From NCBI GenBank assembly GCA_903920145.1, contig CAIXKV010000215.1:1-40185 (forward strand): a stretch of DNA of 40,185 nucleotides, in the 5' to 3' direction. Shown in pieces: positions 1 to 7,799 of the stretch. How positions within the stretch are numbered: position 1 is the stretch's first letter; each line of letters opens with the position of its first letter. The position numbers were made by a program, and so were the translations under genes. Below the pieces are notes generated by a model, which searched no databases, had not been told where the DNA came from, and saw nothing but the letters and a program-made list of their open reading frames with translations. This DNA comes from an uncultured Rhodospirillales bacterium (GTDB taxonomy: Bacteria > Pseudomonadota > Alphaproteobacteria > Azospirillales > Azospirillaceae).

Positions 1-37
1 ATACCGGCGATGTGTCAGTATCAGGGCTCGCCGGTAT
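1..37 (+). repeat. Dispersed hairpin element, tail fragment (copy A)
   Basis: This is the last hairpin of the dispersed element, cut by the window edge. Arms ATACCGGCGA (1-10) and TCGCCGGTAT (28-37) are perfect reverse complements around a 17-base loop. The same hairpin ends copies B, F and G. A nearly complete copy follows six bases later in the same direction, so the window opens inside a tandem array. Confidence 0.85.
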
Positions 38-42
38 GACAC

Positions 43-187
43 CATCAGGCCTTGATGTTGACTCATCAAGGCTGCCCTCAGACGCCGGGCGGGCGCATCC
101 GCGCCCTTGGCTTCGCGCGCATGGGCGCGCGGGGCCGCCGTCGCGGCCCGATACCGGCGATGTGTCATCGTTATAGCTCGCCGATAT
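43..187 (+). repeat. Dispersed multi-hairpin element, nearly complete (copy B)
   Basis: Five hairpins follow one another. I: GCCTTGATG / CATCAAGGC (49-57, 64-72) with loop TTGACT. II: GGGCGC / GCGCCC. III: CGCGCGC / GCGCGCG around ATGG. IV: GGGCCGC / GCGGCCC around CGTC. V: ATACCGGCGA (151-160) / TCGCCGATAT (178-187) with one mismatch. Bases 188-228 resemble a decayed start of another copy (a diverged form of the CAGACGCCGGGCGGGCGC stretch). The copy lies beyond the secB 3' end. Stems I and III differ from those of copy G by paired changes that keep base pairing. Confidence 0.85.
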
Positions 188-227
188 CAGACGCTGGGCA
201 GGCGCGTCCGTCTCTTCACGGCGCATG

Positions 228-258
228 AAAAGAAAGAGCGGGCAAGAGGCCCGCGCTC
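228..258 (-). terminator. Likely Rho-independent terminator of secB
   Basis: Read on the minus strand, GAGCGCGGGC (249-258) can pair with GCCCGCTC (236-243) with a two-base bulge and a short loop. A T-rich run (TTTCTTTTC) follows at once. It lies about 30 bases past the secB stop codon, where a terminator is expected. Confidence 0.6.
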
Positions 259-291
259 CTAGGACCGCAACATGGCTCAGAAAGACTGGTA

Positions 292-774
292 TCAGTGAGC
301 CTCAGCTTGACGACGATACAAATCGGCGAAGTCAATTGGATGAAGCAGCAATGCCGGATAGCCACCATTGCGCGTCGCATCGGCAATGATCGCCCGAACA
401 AAGGGGAACAATAGTCTTGGCCCTTCGATCAACAGCACCGGACGCAAATGTTCCGGCGGTAAACCCGGCAGAGCAATCAAAGCAGCGTAGGCTACTTCGA
501 TTAGAAATACAATATCGGTACCAGTCTTGGCTTCTACCCTTAATTTCAAGGTCACTTCATGGACATTTTCGGCTTGAAGCGCACTTTCCAGGTCAACTTG
601 GACGCTGATTTCTGGCGCCGCTTGGCCCTGCATCAGACTTTGGGGCGCCCGAGGATTTTCAAAAGATAAATCCTTGAGATATTGCGCCAGCACATTGATC
701 GGCAACGTGGCCAATTTAGCTTGGCCATTGGCACCGCTGGCGCCATTGACGGGTGTTGAAGGCTGATCGGTCAT
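292..774 (-). CDS. secB: Protein-export chaperone SecB
   Basis: The 160-residue product matches the SecB family in length and sequence. SecB is a cytoplasmic tetramer that keeps preproteins unfolded and hands them to SecA. Visible family features are the early INVLAQYLKDLSFENP segment (about residues 26-41), the central beta-sheet region with VEVTLKLRVEA-like strands, and the C-terminal RAIIADATRNGGYPALLLHPIDF block, which is strongly conserved. The first 25 residues are a Ser/Gly/Ala-rich flexible lead. The ATG at 774 is preceded by GGGAG at a suitable distance. The gene lies downstream of fxsA on the same strand with a 131-base gap that holds a small GAGCG/CGCTC hairpin in the leader. A terminator-like hairpin follows the stop codon. 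The assignment is secure. Confidence 0.95.
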   Translation of the reverse strand: MTDQPSTPVNGASGANGQAKLATLPINVLAQYLKDLSFENPRAPQSLMQGQAAPEISVQVDLESALQAENVHEVTLKLRVEAKTGTDIVFLIEVAYAALIALPGLPPEHLRPVLLIEGPRLLFPFVRAIIADATRNGGYPALLLHPIDFADLYRRQAEAH

Positions 775-905
775 GGTGACAAACTCCCGAGGAACGAGCG
801 CACACGCTCCCGGTTAGGGGTTGCTGGTGGCTCCGGGACTGGAGTCACAGCCTTTAAACGGTTTCACGAGCTAACATGGATCACCGGGGATCGGCAACGG
901 GCCGC

Positions 906-1409
906 TTACCGTCGCGACGACGGTTTCGGAGGAATATCTTCGAATTCCACATCAATAATCGGACCTTGGGGCATGACCGATGACGGCGGCGGCGGTGGCG
1001 ATGAAAAGGCCGATTCCGACGGAGTCCAGGACGAAGGCCGCCCACGTCGCCGCCCCTGTAAGCCACGAAAAGCGATCACCGCCAAATAGATAATGGCCCG
1101 ACGCACGGGAGGAATCAGCAGCGCCGCCGCGACTAGGTCCGTCACAAACCCAGGAATCAGCAACAACACACCGGCCGCAGCCAGCCACAGCTCGTCTAAC
1201 CGCAAGCCTTCGGGCTGCCCCCCACTGTCCAGTTGGCTTTTGGCGCGCCGTAGCGATGCTAGACCATAATGCCGAAGCAGGAGTCCTCCCGCCAGCGATC
1301 CCAACAGCACCAGCCCTAGGGCATTCAAAAACCCTATGAGCATCCACACCAGGATGAAAGCGACCAGTTCAACGACCGGAAGAATGAGAAAGGGGACGAA
1401 CGGGGCCAT
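906..1409 (-). CDS. fxsA: FxsA family membrane protein
   Basis: This 167-residue protein belongs to the FxsA family of small inner-membrane proteins. FxsA of E. coli is known for suppressing F-plasmid exclusion of phage T7, but its cellular role is unclear. The sequence shows an N-terminal hydrophobic pair of helices (residues about 4-42, with the FxsA-like LILPVVELVAFILVW start), a cytoplasmic stretch, then another hydrophobic segment (about 72-112, LLLIPGFVTDLVAAALLIPPVR) that carries the conserved PGF.TD motif. The tail (from about 118) is Arg- then Ser/Pro-rich, including a run of five prolines, and ends in IIDVEFEDIPP, a motif often seen in alphaproteobacterial members. AAGGA precedes the ATG. 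It is divergent from the Tim44-like gene with 153 bases between, a common alphaproteobacterial arrangement. Confidence 0.88.
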   Translation of the reverse strand: MAPFVPFLILPVVELVAFILVWMLIGFLNALGLVLLGSLAGGLLLRHYGLASLRRAKSQLDSGGQPEGLRLDELWLAAAGVLLLIPGFVTDLVAAALLIPPVRRAIIYLAVIAFRGLQGRRRGRPSSWTPSESAFSSPPPPPSSVMPQGPIIDVEFEDIPPKPSSRR

Positions 1410-1562
1410 GGCTATCCTTGCTCTTTCTCGCGCGGCGGCCTATGTAGAGCAGAGGGCCGCAGGTAGAGGGCGGTTGTGCCCGGATGAGGTATCGAGTCCG
1501 ACGCGCAACAGGTAATACCCTGCGGTCAATGGGTCCAGCTTGATCCGATCAGGACAGAGGCC

Positions 1563-2240
1563 ATGGGCGAGGGTTTCTATTACGTGGATATTATCGTCTT
1601 TGCGCTAATCGCCGGGTTCCTGGTGTACCGGCTGCGTAGCGTGCTCGGCCAACGCAGCGGCGAAGAGCGGCAGCGGCCGAACCCATTTGCCACCGATGCG
1701 AACAACCAAGCGCCTCGGGATAATGTCATCCCCATGCCCGATCGGAGTCGGGTTGTGACGCCAGCGGTGCCGGTCGATGAACCCTTCTCGCTGAGTGCCG
1801 GAATCGTGCAGATTCAAACGGCAGACCCCAGCTTTGAGGAAAAGCGGTTTATTCAGGGCGCCGGCGCAGCGTTTGAAATCATCGTCAATGCCTATGCAAC
1901 CGGAGACACCGCTACGTTGCGGCCCCTGGTTAGTGATGATGTTTACGACAGCTTCTCTGGAGAGATTCGCCGGAGAGTCGCGGCGGGAGACAGTCACGAA
2001 ACTCATATCGAGCGAATCCGAACCGTGGAGCTGTTAGAGGCCCGGTTGGATGGGCGCAACGCCGTGGTTACGGTCAAGATCGTCAGCGATCAGATGAACG
2101 TAACCCGGAACGCTGCCGGTGTGATTTTGGATGGCGATCCAAATCGGCTGCTTGAAGTCACCGATATCTGGACCTTCGCCCGCAACACCCGCCTCAAAGA
2201 CCCCAATTGGCTATTGGTTGAGACCAGAACCTCGAATTGA
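1563..2240 (+). CDS. Tim44/TimA family membrane-anchored protein
   Basis: The 225-residue product has one N-terminal membrane anchor (residues about 5-24, YYVDIIVFALIAGFLVYRL), a polar linker rich in Asn/Pro/Arg, and a C-terminal Tim44-like domain (about 85-222). That domain begins with FEEKRFIQGAGAAFEIIVNAYATGD and contains the LRPLVSDDVYDSF motif and the closing VTDIWTFAR segment typical of alphaproteobacterial TimA. The mitochondrial relative Tim44 links the import channel to Hsp70; the bacterial role is not well settled. A purine-rich ribosome-binding site (AGGACAGAGG) precedes the ATG. In many relatives a lytic transglycosylase gene (mltA) follows. Here the next gene is parB on the opposite strand, so the usual downstream neighbour is missing. 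Confidence 0.9.
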   Translation: MGEGFYYVDIIVFALIAGFLVYRLRSVLGQRSGEERQRPNPFATDANNQAPRDNVIPMPDRSRVVTPAVPVDEPFSLSAGIVQIQTADPSFEEKRFIQGAGAAFEIIVNAYATGDTATLRPLVSDDVYDSFSGEIRRRVAAGDSHETHIERIRTVELLEARLDGRNAVVTVKIVSDQMNVTRNAAGVILDGDPNRLLEVTDIWTFARNTRLKDPNWLLVETRTSN

Positions 2241-2285
2241 GAGAGGGTGGTAGGGCCCCATGGGCGCTAGGATAGGCTGATCTTG

Positions 2286-2328
2286 GGAGAGCGGGGGAGG
2301 GCGGGATGCTCGCCCTCCCCCGCTCTCC
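2286..2328. terminator. Strong 18-bp hairpin between convergent genes
   Basis: GGAGAGCGGGGGAGGGCG (2286-2303) and its exact reverse complement (2311-2328) flank a 7-base loop. It sits between the 3' ends of the Tim44-like gene and parB and could stop transcription from both sides. There is no T run on either side, so it may instead be a 3' RNA-stabilising hairpin or a member of the GGGAGAG hairpin family seen elsewhere in this window. Confidence 0.6.
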
Positions 2329-2358
2329 GGGGGCTATGCGGGATAGCCGTTGCCCAAG

Positions 2359-3258
2359 CTACTCGCGCTTCAGACGGCGTAGGATGTCGTCGAACTGATC
2401 CAAGCTTTTGTATTGGATCGTCAGGCTGCCGCCGTTGCCTCGGCTGGCAATACTGACCTTGAGCCCCAGCTCGGTGGCCAATTCCTGTTCGAGATGCACA
2501 AGATCGGCGTCCTTGGGTGGGGCGGCTTTAGCCACCATGACCGGACGCAAGGCGTCTTCGCCTCGTGCCAATTGCTCGGTCTGACGAACATTCAACCCCT
2601 TGGCTACCACCTCGTCGGCAATTTCCAAGGCATTCGGTGCTGTCAGCAAAGCACGGGCATGACCGGCTGTGAGCGCACCGTCATAAACCAGGCTCTTGAT
2701 CTGATCGGGTAGCGCCAACAGCCGCAGTGTATTAGCGATATGGCTACGGCTTTTGCCGACCACGCGCGCCAACTCTTCCTGTGTGCGTTGGAACTCTTCC
2801 AACAACCGACGATACCCCTCGGCCTCTTCTAACGGACTGAGATCTTGTCTCTGGACATTCTCGATGATCGAGATTTCCAGGGCCTCGCGATCGCTGAGAT
2901 CACGAATAATGACCGGAACTTCATGCAGACCAGCGGCCTGAGCCGCCCGCCAACGACGCTCTCCGGCAATGATCTCATAGGAATTGGCTTGATTCAGGTC
3001 TCGACGAACCAACAACGGCTGAAGAACACCCTTTTCCTTAATCGACTGGACCAGATCGGCAATCGCGCTCTCGTCAAAACGTCGACGTGGCTGGAATCGA
3101 CCCGCGTGGATAAATTCAACCGGAAGCTGCTTATCCGACGATGGCCGGATGCGATCCGGGGGCGCATAACTTTCGCTGGCTTCGCCGAACAGAGCACTGA
3201 GCCCACGGCCTAAAGAATTACGCTTTCCGGCCTCTGGGCGTTTGAGCGGTTCGTTCAC
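2359..3258 (-). CDS. parB: Chromosome-partitioning protein ParB
   Basis: ParB is the CTPase clamp that loads at parS and spreads, organising the origin region for segregation by ParA. The 299-residue sequence shows the classic order: a basic N-terminus with the LGRGLSALFGE motif (residues 17-27, ParA-contacting), the ParB/Srx CTP-binding domain with GERRWRAAQAAGL (about 98-110) and ENVQRQDLSPLEEA (about 133-146), the helix-turn-helix with VGKSRSHIANTLRLL (about 166-180), and a C-terminal dimerisation domain ending in QFDDILRRL. Its start overlaps the parA stop codon by four bases, so the two are translationally coupled. Two perfect parS sites lie 3.4 and 4.5 kb away, at 6668 and 7769. Confidence 0.97.
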   Translation of the reverse strand: MNEPLKRPEAGKRNSLGRGLSALFGEASESYAPPDRIRPSSDKQLPVEFIHAGRFQPRRRFDESAIADLVQSIKEKGVLQPLLVRRDLNQANSYEIIAGERRWRAAQAAGLHEVPVIIRDLSDREALEISIIENVQRQDLSPLEEAEGYRRLLEEFQRTQEELARVVGKSRSHIANTLRLLALPDQIKSLVYDGALTAGHARALLTAPNALEIADEVVAKGLNVRQTEQLARGEDALRPVMVAKAAPPKDADLVHLEQELATELGLKVSIASRGNGGSLTIQYKSLDQFDDILRRLKRE

Positions 3259-4040
3259 GCCACCATCCTCTTGTTTTCACGTTTCAACACTTCACCGGCC
3301 AGCAGAATATAAGCCTGACTGCCAGGGCATCGCATATCGTAAATGATGACCGGCTTCCCGTGGGACGGTGCCTCGGAGATTTTGACATTGCGGGGAATCA
3401 CGGTGTCATACACCTTATCACCGAAGAAACCCCGAACGTCTGCCGCCACCGAATCCGAAAGGTTATTCCGCTTATCGAACATGGTCAACACCACCCCTTG
3501 AATATCCAAGGTGGGATTGAACGTTCGTTTCACTCGCTCGATGGTCCGAACCAGATGACTGAGACCTTCCAAAGCGTAGAACTCGCATTGCAATGGCACC
3601 AACACGGCATCTGCCGCCACCAAGGCATTCAGCGTCAACAGACCCAGCGCCGGGGGGCAATCGATCAAAACATAATCGAAATTCATGCGGCTGGCATCCA
3701 GGGCCTTTCGAAGCCGAAACTCCCGATTCTCAGCCCCGACCAGTTCGACCTCGGCACCGGAAAGCTCGACCGAAGACGTAATCACGGCCAAGTTCGGAAT
3801 CGCCGTCGGAATCACCGCCCGATCCAGTTCCAAATCGTCGAACAACACATCATAGATACCGATATCCCGCTTGGCGGAGGAAATGCCAAGACCTGTGGAG
3901 GCGTTGCCTTGGGGATCGAAATCGATCACCAAAACCGTCTTGCCGACGGCGGCCAGTGCGGTTGCCAGATTGATAGTCGTGGTGGTTTTGCCGACGCCGC
4001 CTTTTTGGTTGGCAATGGCAAGGACGCGAGATCGCGACAT
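3255..4040 (-). CDS. parA: Chromosome-partitioning ATPase ParA
   Basis: ParA is a Walker-type ATPase that binds DNA non-specifically and drives origin segregation with ParB. The deviant Walker A box KGGVGKTTT lies near residue 13, the switch I region near DFDPQGNASTG, and the Walker B-like VLIDCPPALGLLTLNAL in the middle. The length of about 261 residues is normal. I chose the ATG at 4040 because AGGAG lies about 8 bases before it; an upstream TTG at 4046 would add two residues but sits too close to that site. The gene follows rsmG by 15 bases and overlaps parB, so rsmG-parA-parB probably form one transcript with mnmG. Confidence 0.97.
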   Translation of the reverse strand: MSRSRVLAIANQKGGVGKTTTTINLATALAAVGKTVLVIDFDPQGNASTGLGISSAKRDIGIYDVLFDDLELDRAVIPTAIPNLAVITSSVELSGAEVELVGAENREFRLRKALDASRMNFDYVLIDCPPALGLLTLNALVAADAVLVPLQCEFYALEGLSHLVRTIERVKRTFNPTLDIQGVVLTMFDKRNNLSDSVAADVRGFFGDKVYDTVIPRNVKISEAPSHGKPVIIYDMRCPGSQAYILLAGEVLKRENKRMVA

Positions 4041-4055
4041 GAACAAGGCTCCTGG

Positions 4056-4784
4056 TTAGAATCCTAGGGTCAAGGGATGCGAAAGCGGCGAGAGCGCACC
4101 AAGGCGAACAATAACGCCGGTCGGATCGGAGCGACTGGGAAGACGTTCGACGGTCATCGACCACTTGGCCAAAGCCTCGGCCAACTCCGGCTCCACCTGC
4201 TGCCCCTTTAAGAACAGACAAGTCCCCGTAGAGCCCTCTTGGGAGCGAAGCAAAGGTAACGCATATCCGATCAGAGACGCAAGGGGCGCCAGCGCCCGCG
4301 CGGTGATCACATCAGCCGCCAACGGCGGTACCGTTTCGATTCGTGCGGCATGGATGGTGATCCGTGTGGCCGTTGCCGCCGAGACGGCCCGCAAAAAGGC
4401 GACCTTGCGTTGGTCGCTTTCGATCAGGTGAACATCGGGGACGCCCAAGATAGCCAGCACCAATCCAGGAAACCCGGCTCCGCTTCCCAGATCAACCAAA
4501 CGCTCGGTGGCCTCGGGAAGCAATGGCAACAGTTGGGCTGAATCGAGGAAATGCCGCCGCCAGCGATCCCGCAGAGTCGCTGGCCCCACGAGGTTGATGC
4601 GTGGCTGCCATTTCTCTAGAAGCGCGGCGTAGGTTTCCAGGCGGGCCATGATATCCGATGAAACCGCCGTCAGACGTTGAAAATCCGGTGCCGTCAACGG
4701 GCTTTCAGCGAGCGCGGGCTGTCCGCCCTCACGTCCGGCCTCCCGTCGAGGGAAAGGCTCCCGGTCAGCGGGAGAGCGGGTCAT
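4056..4784 (-). CDS. rsmG: 16S rRNA (guanine-N7) methyltransferase RsmG (GidB)
   Basis: RsmG methylates N7 of G527 in 16S rRNA with S-adenosylmethionine. The hallmark [11 protein letters not shown] motif lies at residues 97-107, preceded by [18 protein letters not shown], both typical of the family. The ATG overlaps the mnmG stop codon (ATGA), so the two are translationally coupled. At 242 residues it is longer than the E. coli protein (207). The excess is an N-terminal extension of about 28 residues, rich in Arg/Glu/Pro, before the family-like LTAPDFQRL. That extension is encoded by a GC-rich hairpin stretch (about 4732-4780) that resembles intergenic hairpins elsewhere in the window, so it may be a repeat absorbed into the reading frame. 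Confidence 0.95.
   Translation of the reverse strand: MTRSPADREPFPRREAGREGGQPALAESPLTAPDFQRLTAVSSDIMARLETYAALLEKWQPRINLVGPATLRDRWRRHFLDSAQLLPLLPEATERLVDLGSGAGFPGLVLAILGVPDVHLIESDQRKVAFLRAVSAATATRITIHAARIETVPPLAADVITARALAPLASLIGYALPLLRSQEGSTGTCLFLKGQQVEPELAEALAKWSMTVERLPSRSDPTGVIVRLGALSPLSHPLTLGF
4732..4780. repeat. GGGAG hairpin inside the rsmG 5' coding region
   Basis: CTCCCG (4758-4763) and CGGGAG (4769-4774) form a hairpin, with a second CTCCCG-like segment just upstream (CCTCCCGTCGAGGG). The sequence resembles the intergenic CTCTCCCG/CGGGAGAG hairpin at 23303-23328. Here it encodes the unusual N-terminal residues of RsmG. That it is a shared repeat is inferred from similarity by eye. Confidence 0.4.
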
Positions 4785-6643
4785 TGAACGGCGGTCCTTC
4801 TTTTCAAGAACCGCAGAATCGCCACCACCGCCGCCGGTGTCACTCCGGGAATCCGCGCCGCTGCGCCCAAGGTTGCCGGGCGAGCCTGACGCAGTTTGGC
4901 CCGAACTTCGGTCGATAGGCTGCCGATGGCGTCAAGGTCCAGATCAGGAGGCAGGGTCAAGGCTTCGTCTTTGCGGAAGGCTTGGATATCCGCCGTTTGC
5001 CGATCCAGATAGCCGGCATATTTGGCGTCGATTTCGATCCGTTCGGCCACAAGAGGAGGTAGAGTGGCCAGTTCCGGCCATAAGGTCGCCAAGCGCCCCA
5101 GAGTCACCTCTGGATAGCGCAACAGATCGGCAGCGCACCGCCGCACGCCATCGAGATTCACTGGAATGCCACGCCGCTGCAATTCATTCGGCGTTGCGGT
5201 CAATCGCTCGACTAAGCCTTGACCGGCGGCCATCTCCTCAGCCCGAAGGGTAAAATGAGCCGCACGTCGTCCTCCGATGCAGCCCAGTTCCAGGCCTCGA
5301 GGTGTCAAGCGTTGGTCGGCATTATCCGCCCGCAACAGCAGCCGATATTCCGCGCGGGATGTGAACATTCGATACGGCTCACTGGTGCCGAGCGTCACCA
5401 GATCGTCGATCATCACGCCGATATAGGCTTCGGCGCGATCCAGAGTGAAAGAGCGTTCCCGACCCCCTGCCGTCAAGGCCGCATTCAGACCCGCAATCAA
5501 ACCTTGGGCAGCGGCTTCTTCATAGCCCGTGGTGCCATTAATCTGGCCAGCGAGAAACAGGCGCGGAACTCGGCGGGTTTGAAGCGTCGGCGCCAACTCC
5601 CTGGGATCGACATAGTCATACTCGATGGCGTATCCCGGACGCAGCATCACCACCCGTTCGAGACCAGGAATCAAGGGCAGAATCGCCCTTTGAATATCTG
5701 CCGGCAGCGATGTTGAAATACCGTTGGGATACACCGTGTCGTCGTCCAACCCTTCCGGTTCCAAAAACACCTGATGACGATCCTTGTCGCCAAAGCGCAC
5801 CACCTTGTCTTCGATGGACGGGCAATAACGCGGGCCAATGCCGGTGATCTGGCCAGTATAAAGCGGCGCCCGGTCGAGATTATCCCGGATCAGCGCATGA
5901 ACGGCGGGCGTGGTCCAGGTGACGCCGCAATCCCGCTGAGGCGTGGTGATACGATCGGTCAGGGTGGAAAAAGGGGGGGGTGGATCGTCGCCGCTTTGGC
6001 TTTCGATGGCTCCCCAATCGATGCTGCGCCCATCCAGCCGAGGCGGCGTTCCGGTTTTCAGTCGACCTAACGGAAAGCCCAAACGGGCCAGAGCGGTAGA
6101 AAGGCCAATGGCCGGCGGTTCGCCGTGACGCCCACCAGGACGGGTGTCAGTTCCGACATGGAGAACGCCACATAAAAAAGTCCCGGTGGTGATCACCACC
6201 GCGCCCGCGCGAATCTCCTGACCATCTCCGGTGACAACGCCCACAGCCTGGCCGGCGTCGTCGGTCAACAGGTCTTCGACGGTTGCCGCCAGCAGATGCA
6301 AATTGGCCTGCTCGTGGAGCAATGCGGTCATGGCTCGGCGGTACAAGGCCCGATCCGCTTGAGCCCGAGGACCGCGCACCGCAGGCCCTTTGCTGCGGTT
6401 CAGGATACGGAATTGGATACCCGCCTGATCAATCGCCCGCGCCATCACGCCATCCAGCGCATCGATCTCGCGAACAAGGTGCCCCTTGCCCAAGCCCCCA
6501 ATGGCCGGGTTACAAGACATTTCGCCGATCGTATCCAATCGATGGGTGATTAAAAGGGTTCGAGCGCCCAAACGAGCCGCTGCCGCAGCGGCCTCGCAAC
6601 CGGCATGACCCGCTCCGATCACGACCACGTCGTGAAACTTCAT
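4781..6643 (-). CDS. mnmG: tRNA uridine-5-carboxymethylaminomethyl modification enzyme MnmG (GidA)
   Basis: MnmG is the FAD-binding partner of MnmE. Together they install the cmnm5 group on U34 of several tRNAs. The 620-residue product has the FAD dinucleotide motif [12 protein letters not shown] (about 8-19), the [23 protein letters not shown] block (about 45-67), the KTGTPPRL motif, and the GLIAGLNAA and [15 protein letters not shown] signatures of the family. It begins the mnmG-rsmG-parA-parB string. In many alphaproteobacteria mnmE lies directly upstream on the same strand. Here mnmE is 4 kb away on the other strand. A parS site lies 25 bases before the start codon, so ParB bound there could affect its promoter (inference). 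Confidence 0.98.
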   Translation of the reverse strand: MKFHDVVVIGAGHAGCEAAAAAARLGARTLLITHRLDTIGEMSCNPAIGGLGKGHLVREIDALDGVMARAIDQAGIQFRILNRSKGPAVRGPRAQADRALYRRAMTALLHEQANLHLLAATVEDLLTDDAGQAVGVVTGDGQEIRAGAVVITTGTFLCGVLHVGTDTRPGGRHGEPPAIGLSTALARLGFPLGRLKTGTPPRLDGRSIDWGAIESQSGDDPPPPFSTLTDRITTPQRDCGVTWTTPAVHALIRDNLDRAPLYTGQITGIGPRYCPSIEDKVVRFGDKDRHQVFLEPEGLDDDTVYPNGISTSLPADIQRAILPLIPGLERVVMLRPGYAIEYDYVDPRELAPTLQTRRVPRLFLAGQINGTTGYEEAAAQGLIAGLNAALTAGGRERSFTLDRAEAYIGVMIDDLVTLGTSEPYRMFTSRAEYRLLLRADNADQRLTPRGLELGCIGGRRAAHFTLRAEEMAAGQGLVERLTATPNELQRRGIPVNLDGVRRCAADLLRYPEVTLGRLATLWPELATLPPLVAERIEIDAKYAGYLDRQTADIQAFRKDEALTLPPDLDLDAIGSLSTEVRAKLRQARPATLGAAARIPGVTPAAVVAILRFLKRRTAVQ

Positions 6644-6660
6644 GATGTCCGGGAACCCCT

Positions 6661-6690
6661 GCTATGGTGTTTCACGTGAAACACCATAGC
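6661..6690. promoter_or_regulatory. parS: parS site within a 30-bp perfect palindrome
   Basis: TGTTTCACGTGAAACA (6668-6683) is an exact match to the conserved bacterial parS consensus. The symmetry extends seven further bases on each side (GCTATGG / CCATAGC), giving a 30-bp perfect palindrome. It lies in the gap between mnmG and the oxidoreductase gene, near parAB, as expected for an origin-proximal ParB loading site. Confidence 0.95.
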
Positions 6691-6775
6691 AGGGAATGTT
6701 TGTCGGTTCCAAGAGCTTTGCCCATCGAGTCGATTCCGCCCCTGGGGCCCCAACCCGTTTGGGTGGTGAGGAGCA

Positions 6776-7750
6776 TCAGGGAATCAGTACGGTTGCCCCG
6801 GTGGTGGATCGAGAGATCAAAGCCTGATGGGCCAGCGCCGCATCGGCCAAAGGAAAATGTTGTCGGACATCAAGCTTCAGCCCTCCAGTCCGCACCGCCT
6901 CGAAAACAGTCGCTGCCGAAGCCAACAACTCTTCCCGACTCGCGATATAATGAAAAAGGCTGGGTCGAGTCAGAAACAGAGAGCCCTTGGCCGAAAGGAT
7001 TCCGATATCGAAGGGTGGAATCGCCCCAGAGGCCTGTCCAAAGCTAACCATCATTCCGCGAGGCTTCAGGCACTCCAGGCTTCCCTGAAACGTGCTTTGG
7101 CCAACACCATCGTAAACCACCGAAACCCCGGCCCCTTTGGTCAGGTCACGAACCCGGCTGACAAAATCATCCTGAGTGTACAGGATCACATGATGGCAAC
7201 CCCGAGCCCTGGCTAACTCGGCCTTGGCTTCGTTCGAAACCGTTCCAATCACGGTCGCTCCCAACCGATTGGCCCACTGGCACAGCAGCAGACCAACCCC
7301 ACCCGCAGCGGCCTGGATCAGAATTTGGTCGCCTGGCCCCACTCGATAGACCCGGTGGAGCAAAAACTCTGCCGTCATTCCTTGGAGCATCAAGGCTGCC
7401 GCTTGGGTATCATCAAGCCAATCGGGCAACAGCACCAGCCGATCCGCCGCAATCACGCGGGACTCGGCATAGGCGCCAAGAGGCCCGGCATAGGCCACAC
7501 GATCACCAGGTTTGACCGCCGTGACCTCTGAACCAATGGCCTCGACCACGCCAGCCCCTTCGACTCCCAGAATTGCCGGCAGACTCGGCAAACGATACAG
7601 TCCCGAGCGGTGATAGGTATCGATATAGTTCAAGCCAATGGCCGTCTGTCGGATCCGAGCCTCGGCTGGTCCTGGCTCGGCAACCATCACCTCCTCCCAG
7701 CGAAGCACCTCAGGTCCACCGACCTCGTGTATTCGAATGGCGTGCGTCAT
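6776..7750 (-). CDS. Quinone oxidoreductase, zinc-independent MDR family (Qor-like)
   Basis: The 324-residue protein is a medium-chain dehydrogenase/reductase of the quinone oxidoreductase (zeta-crystallin) type, which uses NADPH to reduce quinones or enones. Visible features are the N-terminal GroES-like domain with ETGLNYIDTYHRSGLY-like sequence (here IGLNYIDTYHRSG, about 38-50), GVEGAGVVEAIG, and the Rossmann motif AAAGGVGLLLCQWA (about 148-161). The YDGVGQSTFQGSLECLKPRG segment is the usual quinone-reductase signature. The zinc-ligand cysteines of alcohol dehydrogenases are absent, consistent with the zinc-free class. The gene sits between two parS sites, an unusual place within the mnm/par neighbourhood. 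The exact substrate cannot be told. Confidence 0.9.
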   Translation of the reverse strand: MTHAIRIHEVGGPEVLRWEEVMVAEPGPAEARIRQTAIGLNYIDTYHRSGLYRLPSLPAILGVEGAGVVEAIGSEVTAVKPGDRVAYAGPLGAYAESRVIAADRLVLLPDWLDDTQAAALMLQGMTAEFLLHRVYRVGPGDQILIQAAAGGVGLLLCQWANRLGATVIGTVSNEAKAELARARGCHHVILYTQDDFVSRVRDLTKGAGVSVVYDGVGQSTFQGSLECLKPRGMMVSFGQASGAIPPFDIGILSAKGSLFLTRPSLFHYIASREELLASAATVFEAVRTGGLKLDVRQHFPLADAALAHQALISRSTTGATVLIP

Positions 7751-7768
7751 GCTTTGCCTCTTGGTTTT

Positions 7769-7784
7769 TGTTTCACGTGAAACA
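7769..7784. promoter_or_regulatory. parS: Second parS site
   Basis: TGTTTCACGTGAAACA occurs here as an exact 16-base consensus match, with symmetry extending one base each side. It lies 18 bases before the oxidoreductase start codon, in the 49-base gap after the YyaL-like gene. The spacing to the first site is about 1.1 kb. Confidence 0.95.
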
Positions 7785-7799
7785 AGCAGCGCCTTGCCG

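Noticed and set aside
3272-3289. A third parS-like site (TGTTTTCACGTTTCAACA)
   Set aside because: Only the TTTCACGT half fits. The other half of the palindrome is wrong, and it lies within parA coding sequence.
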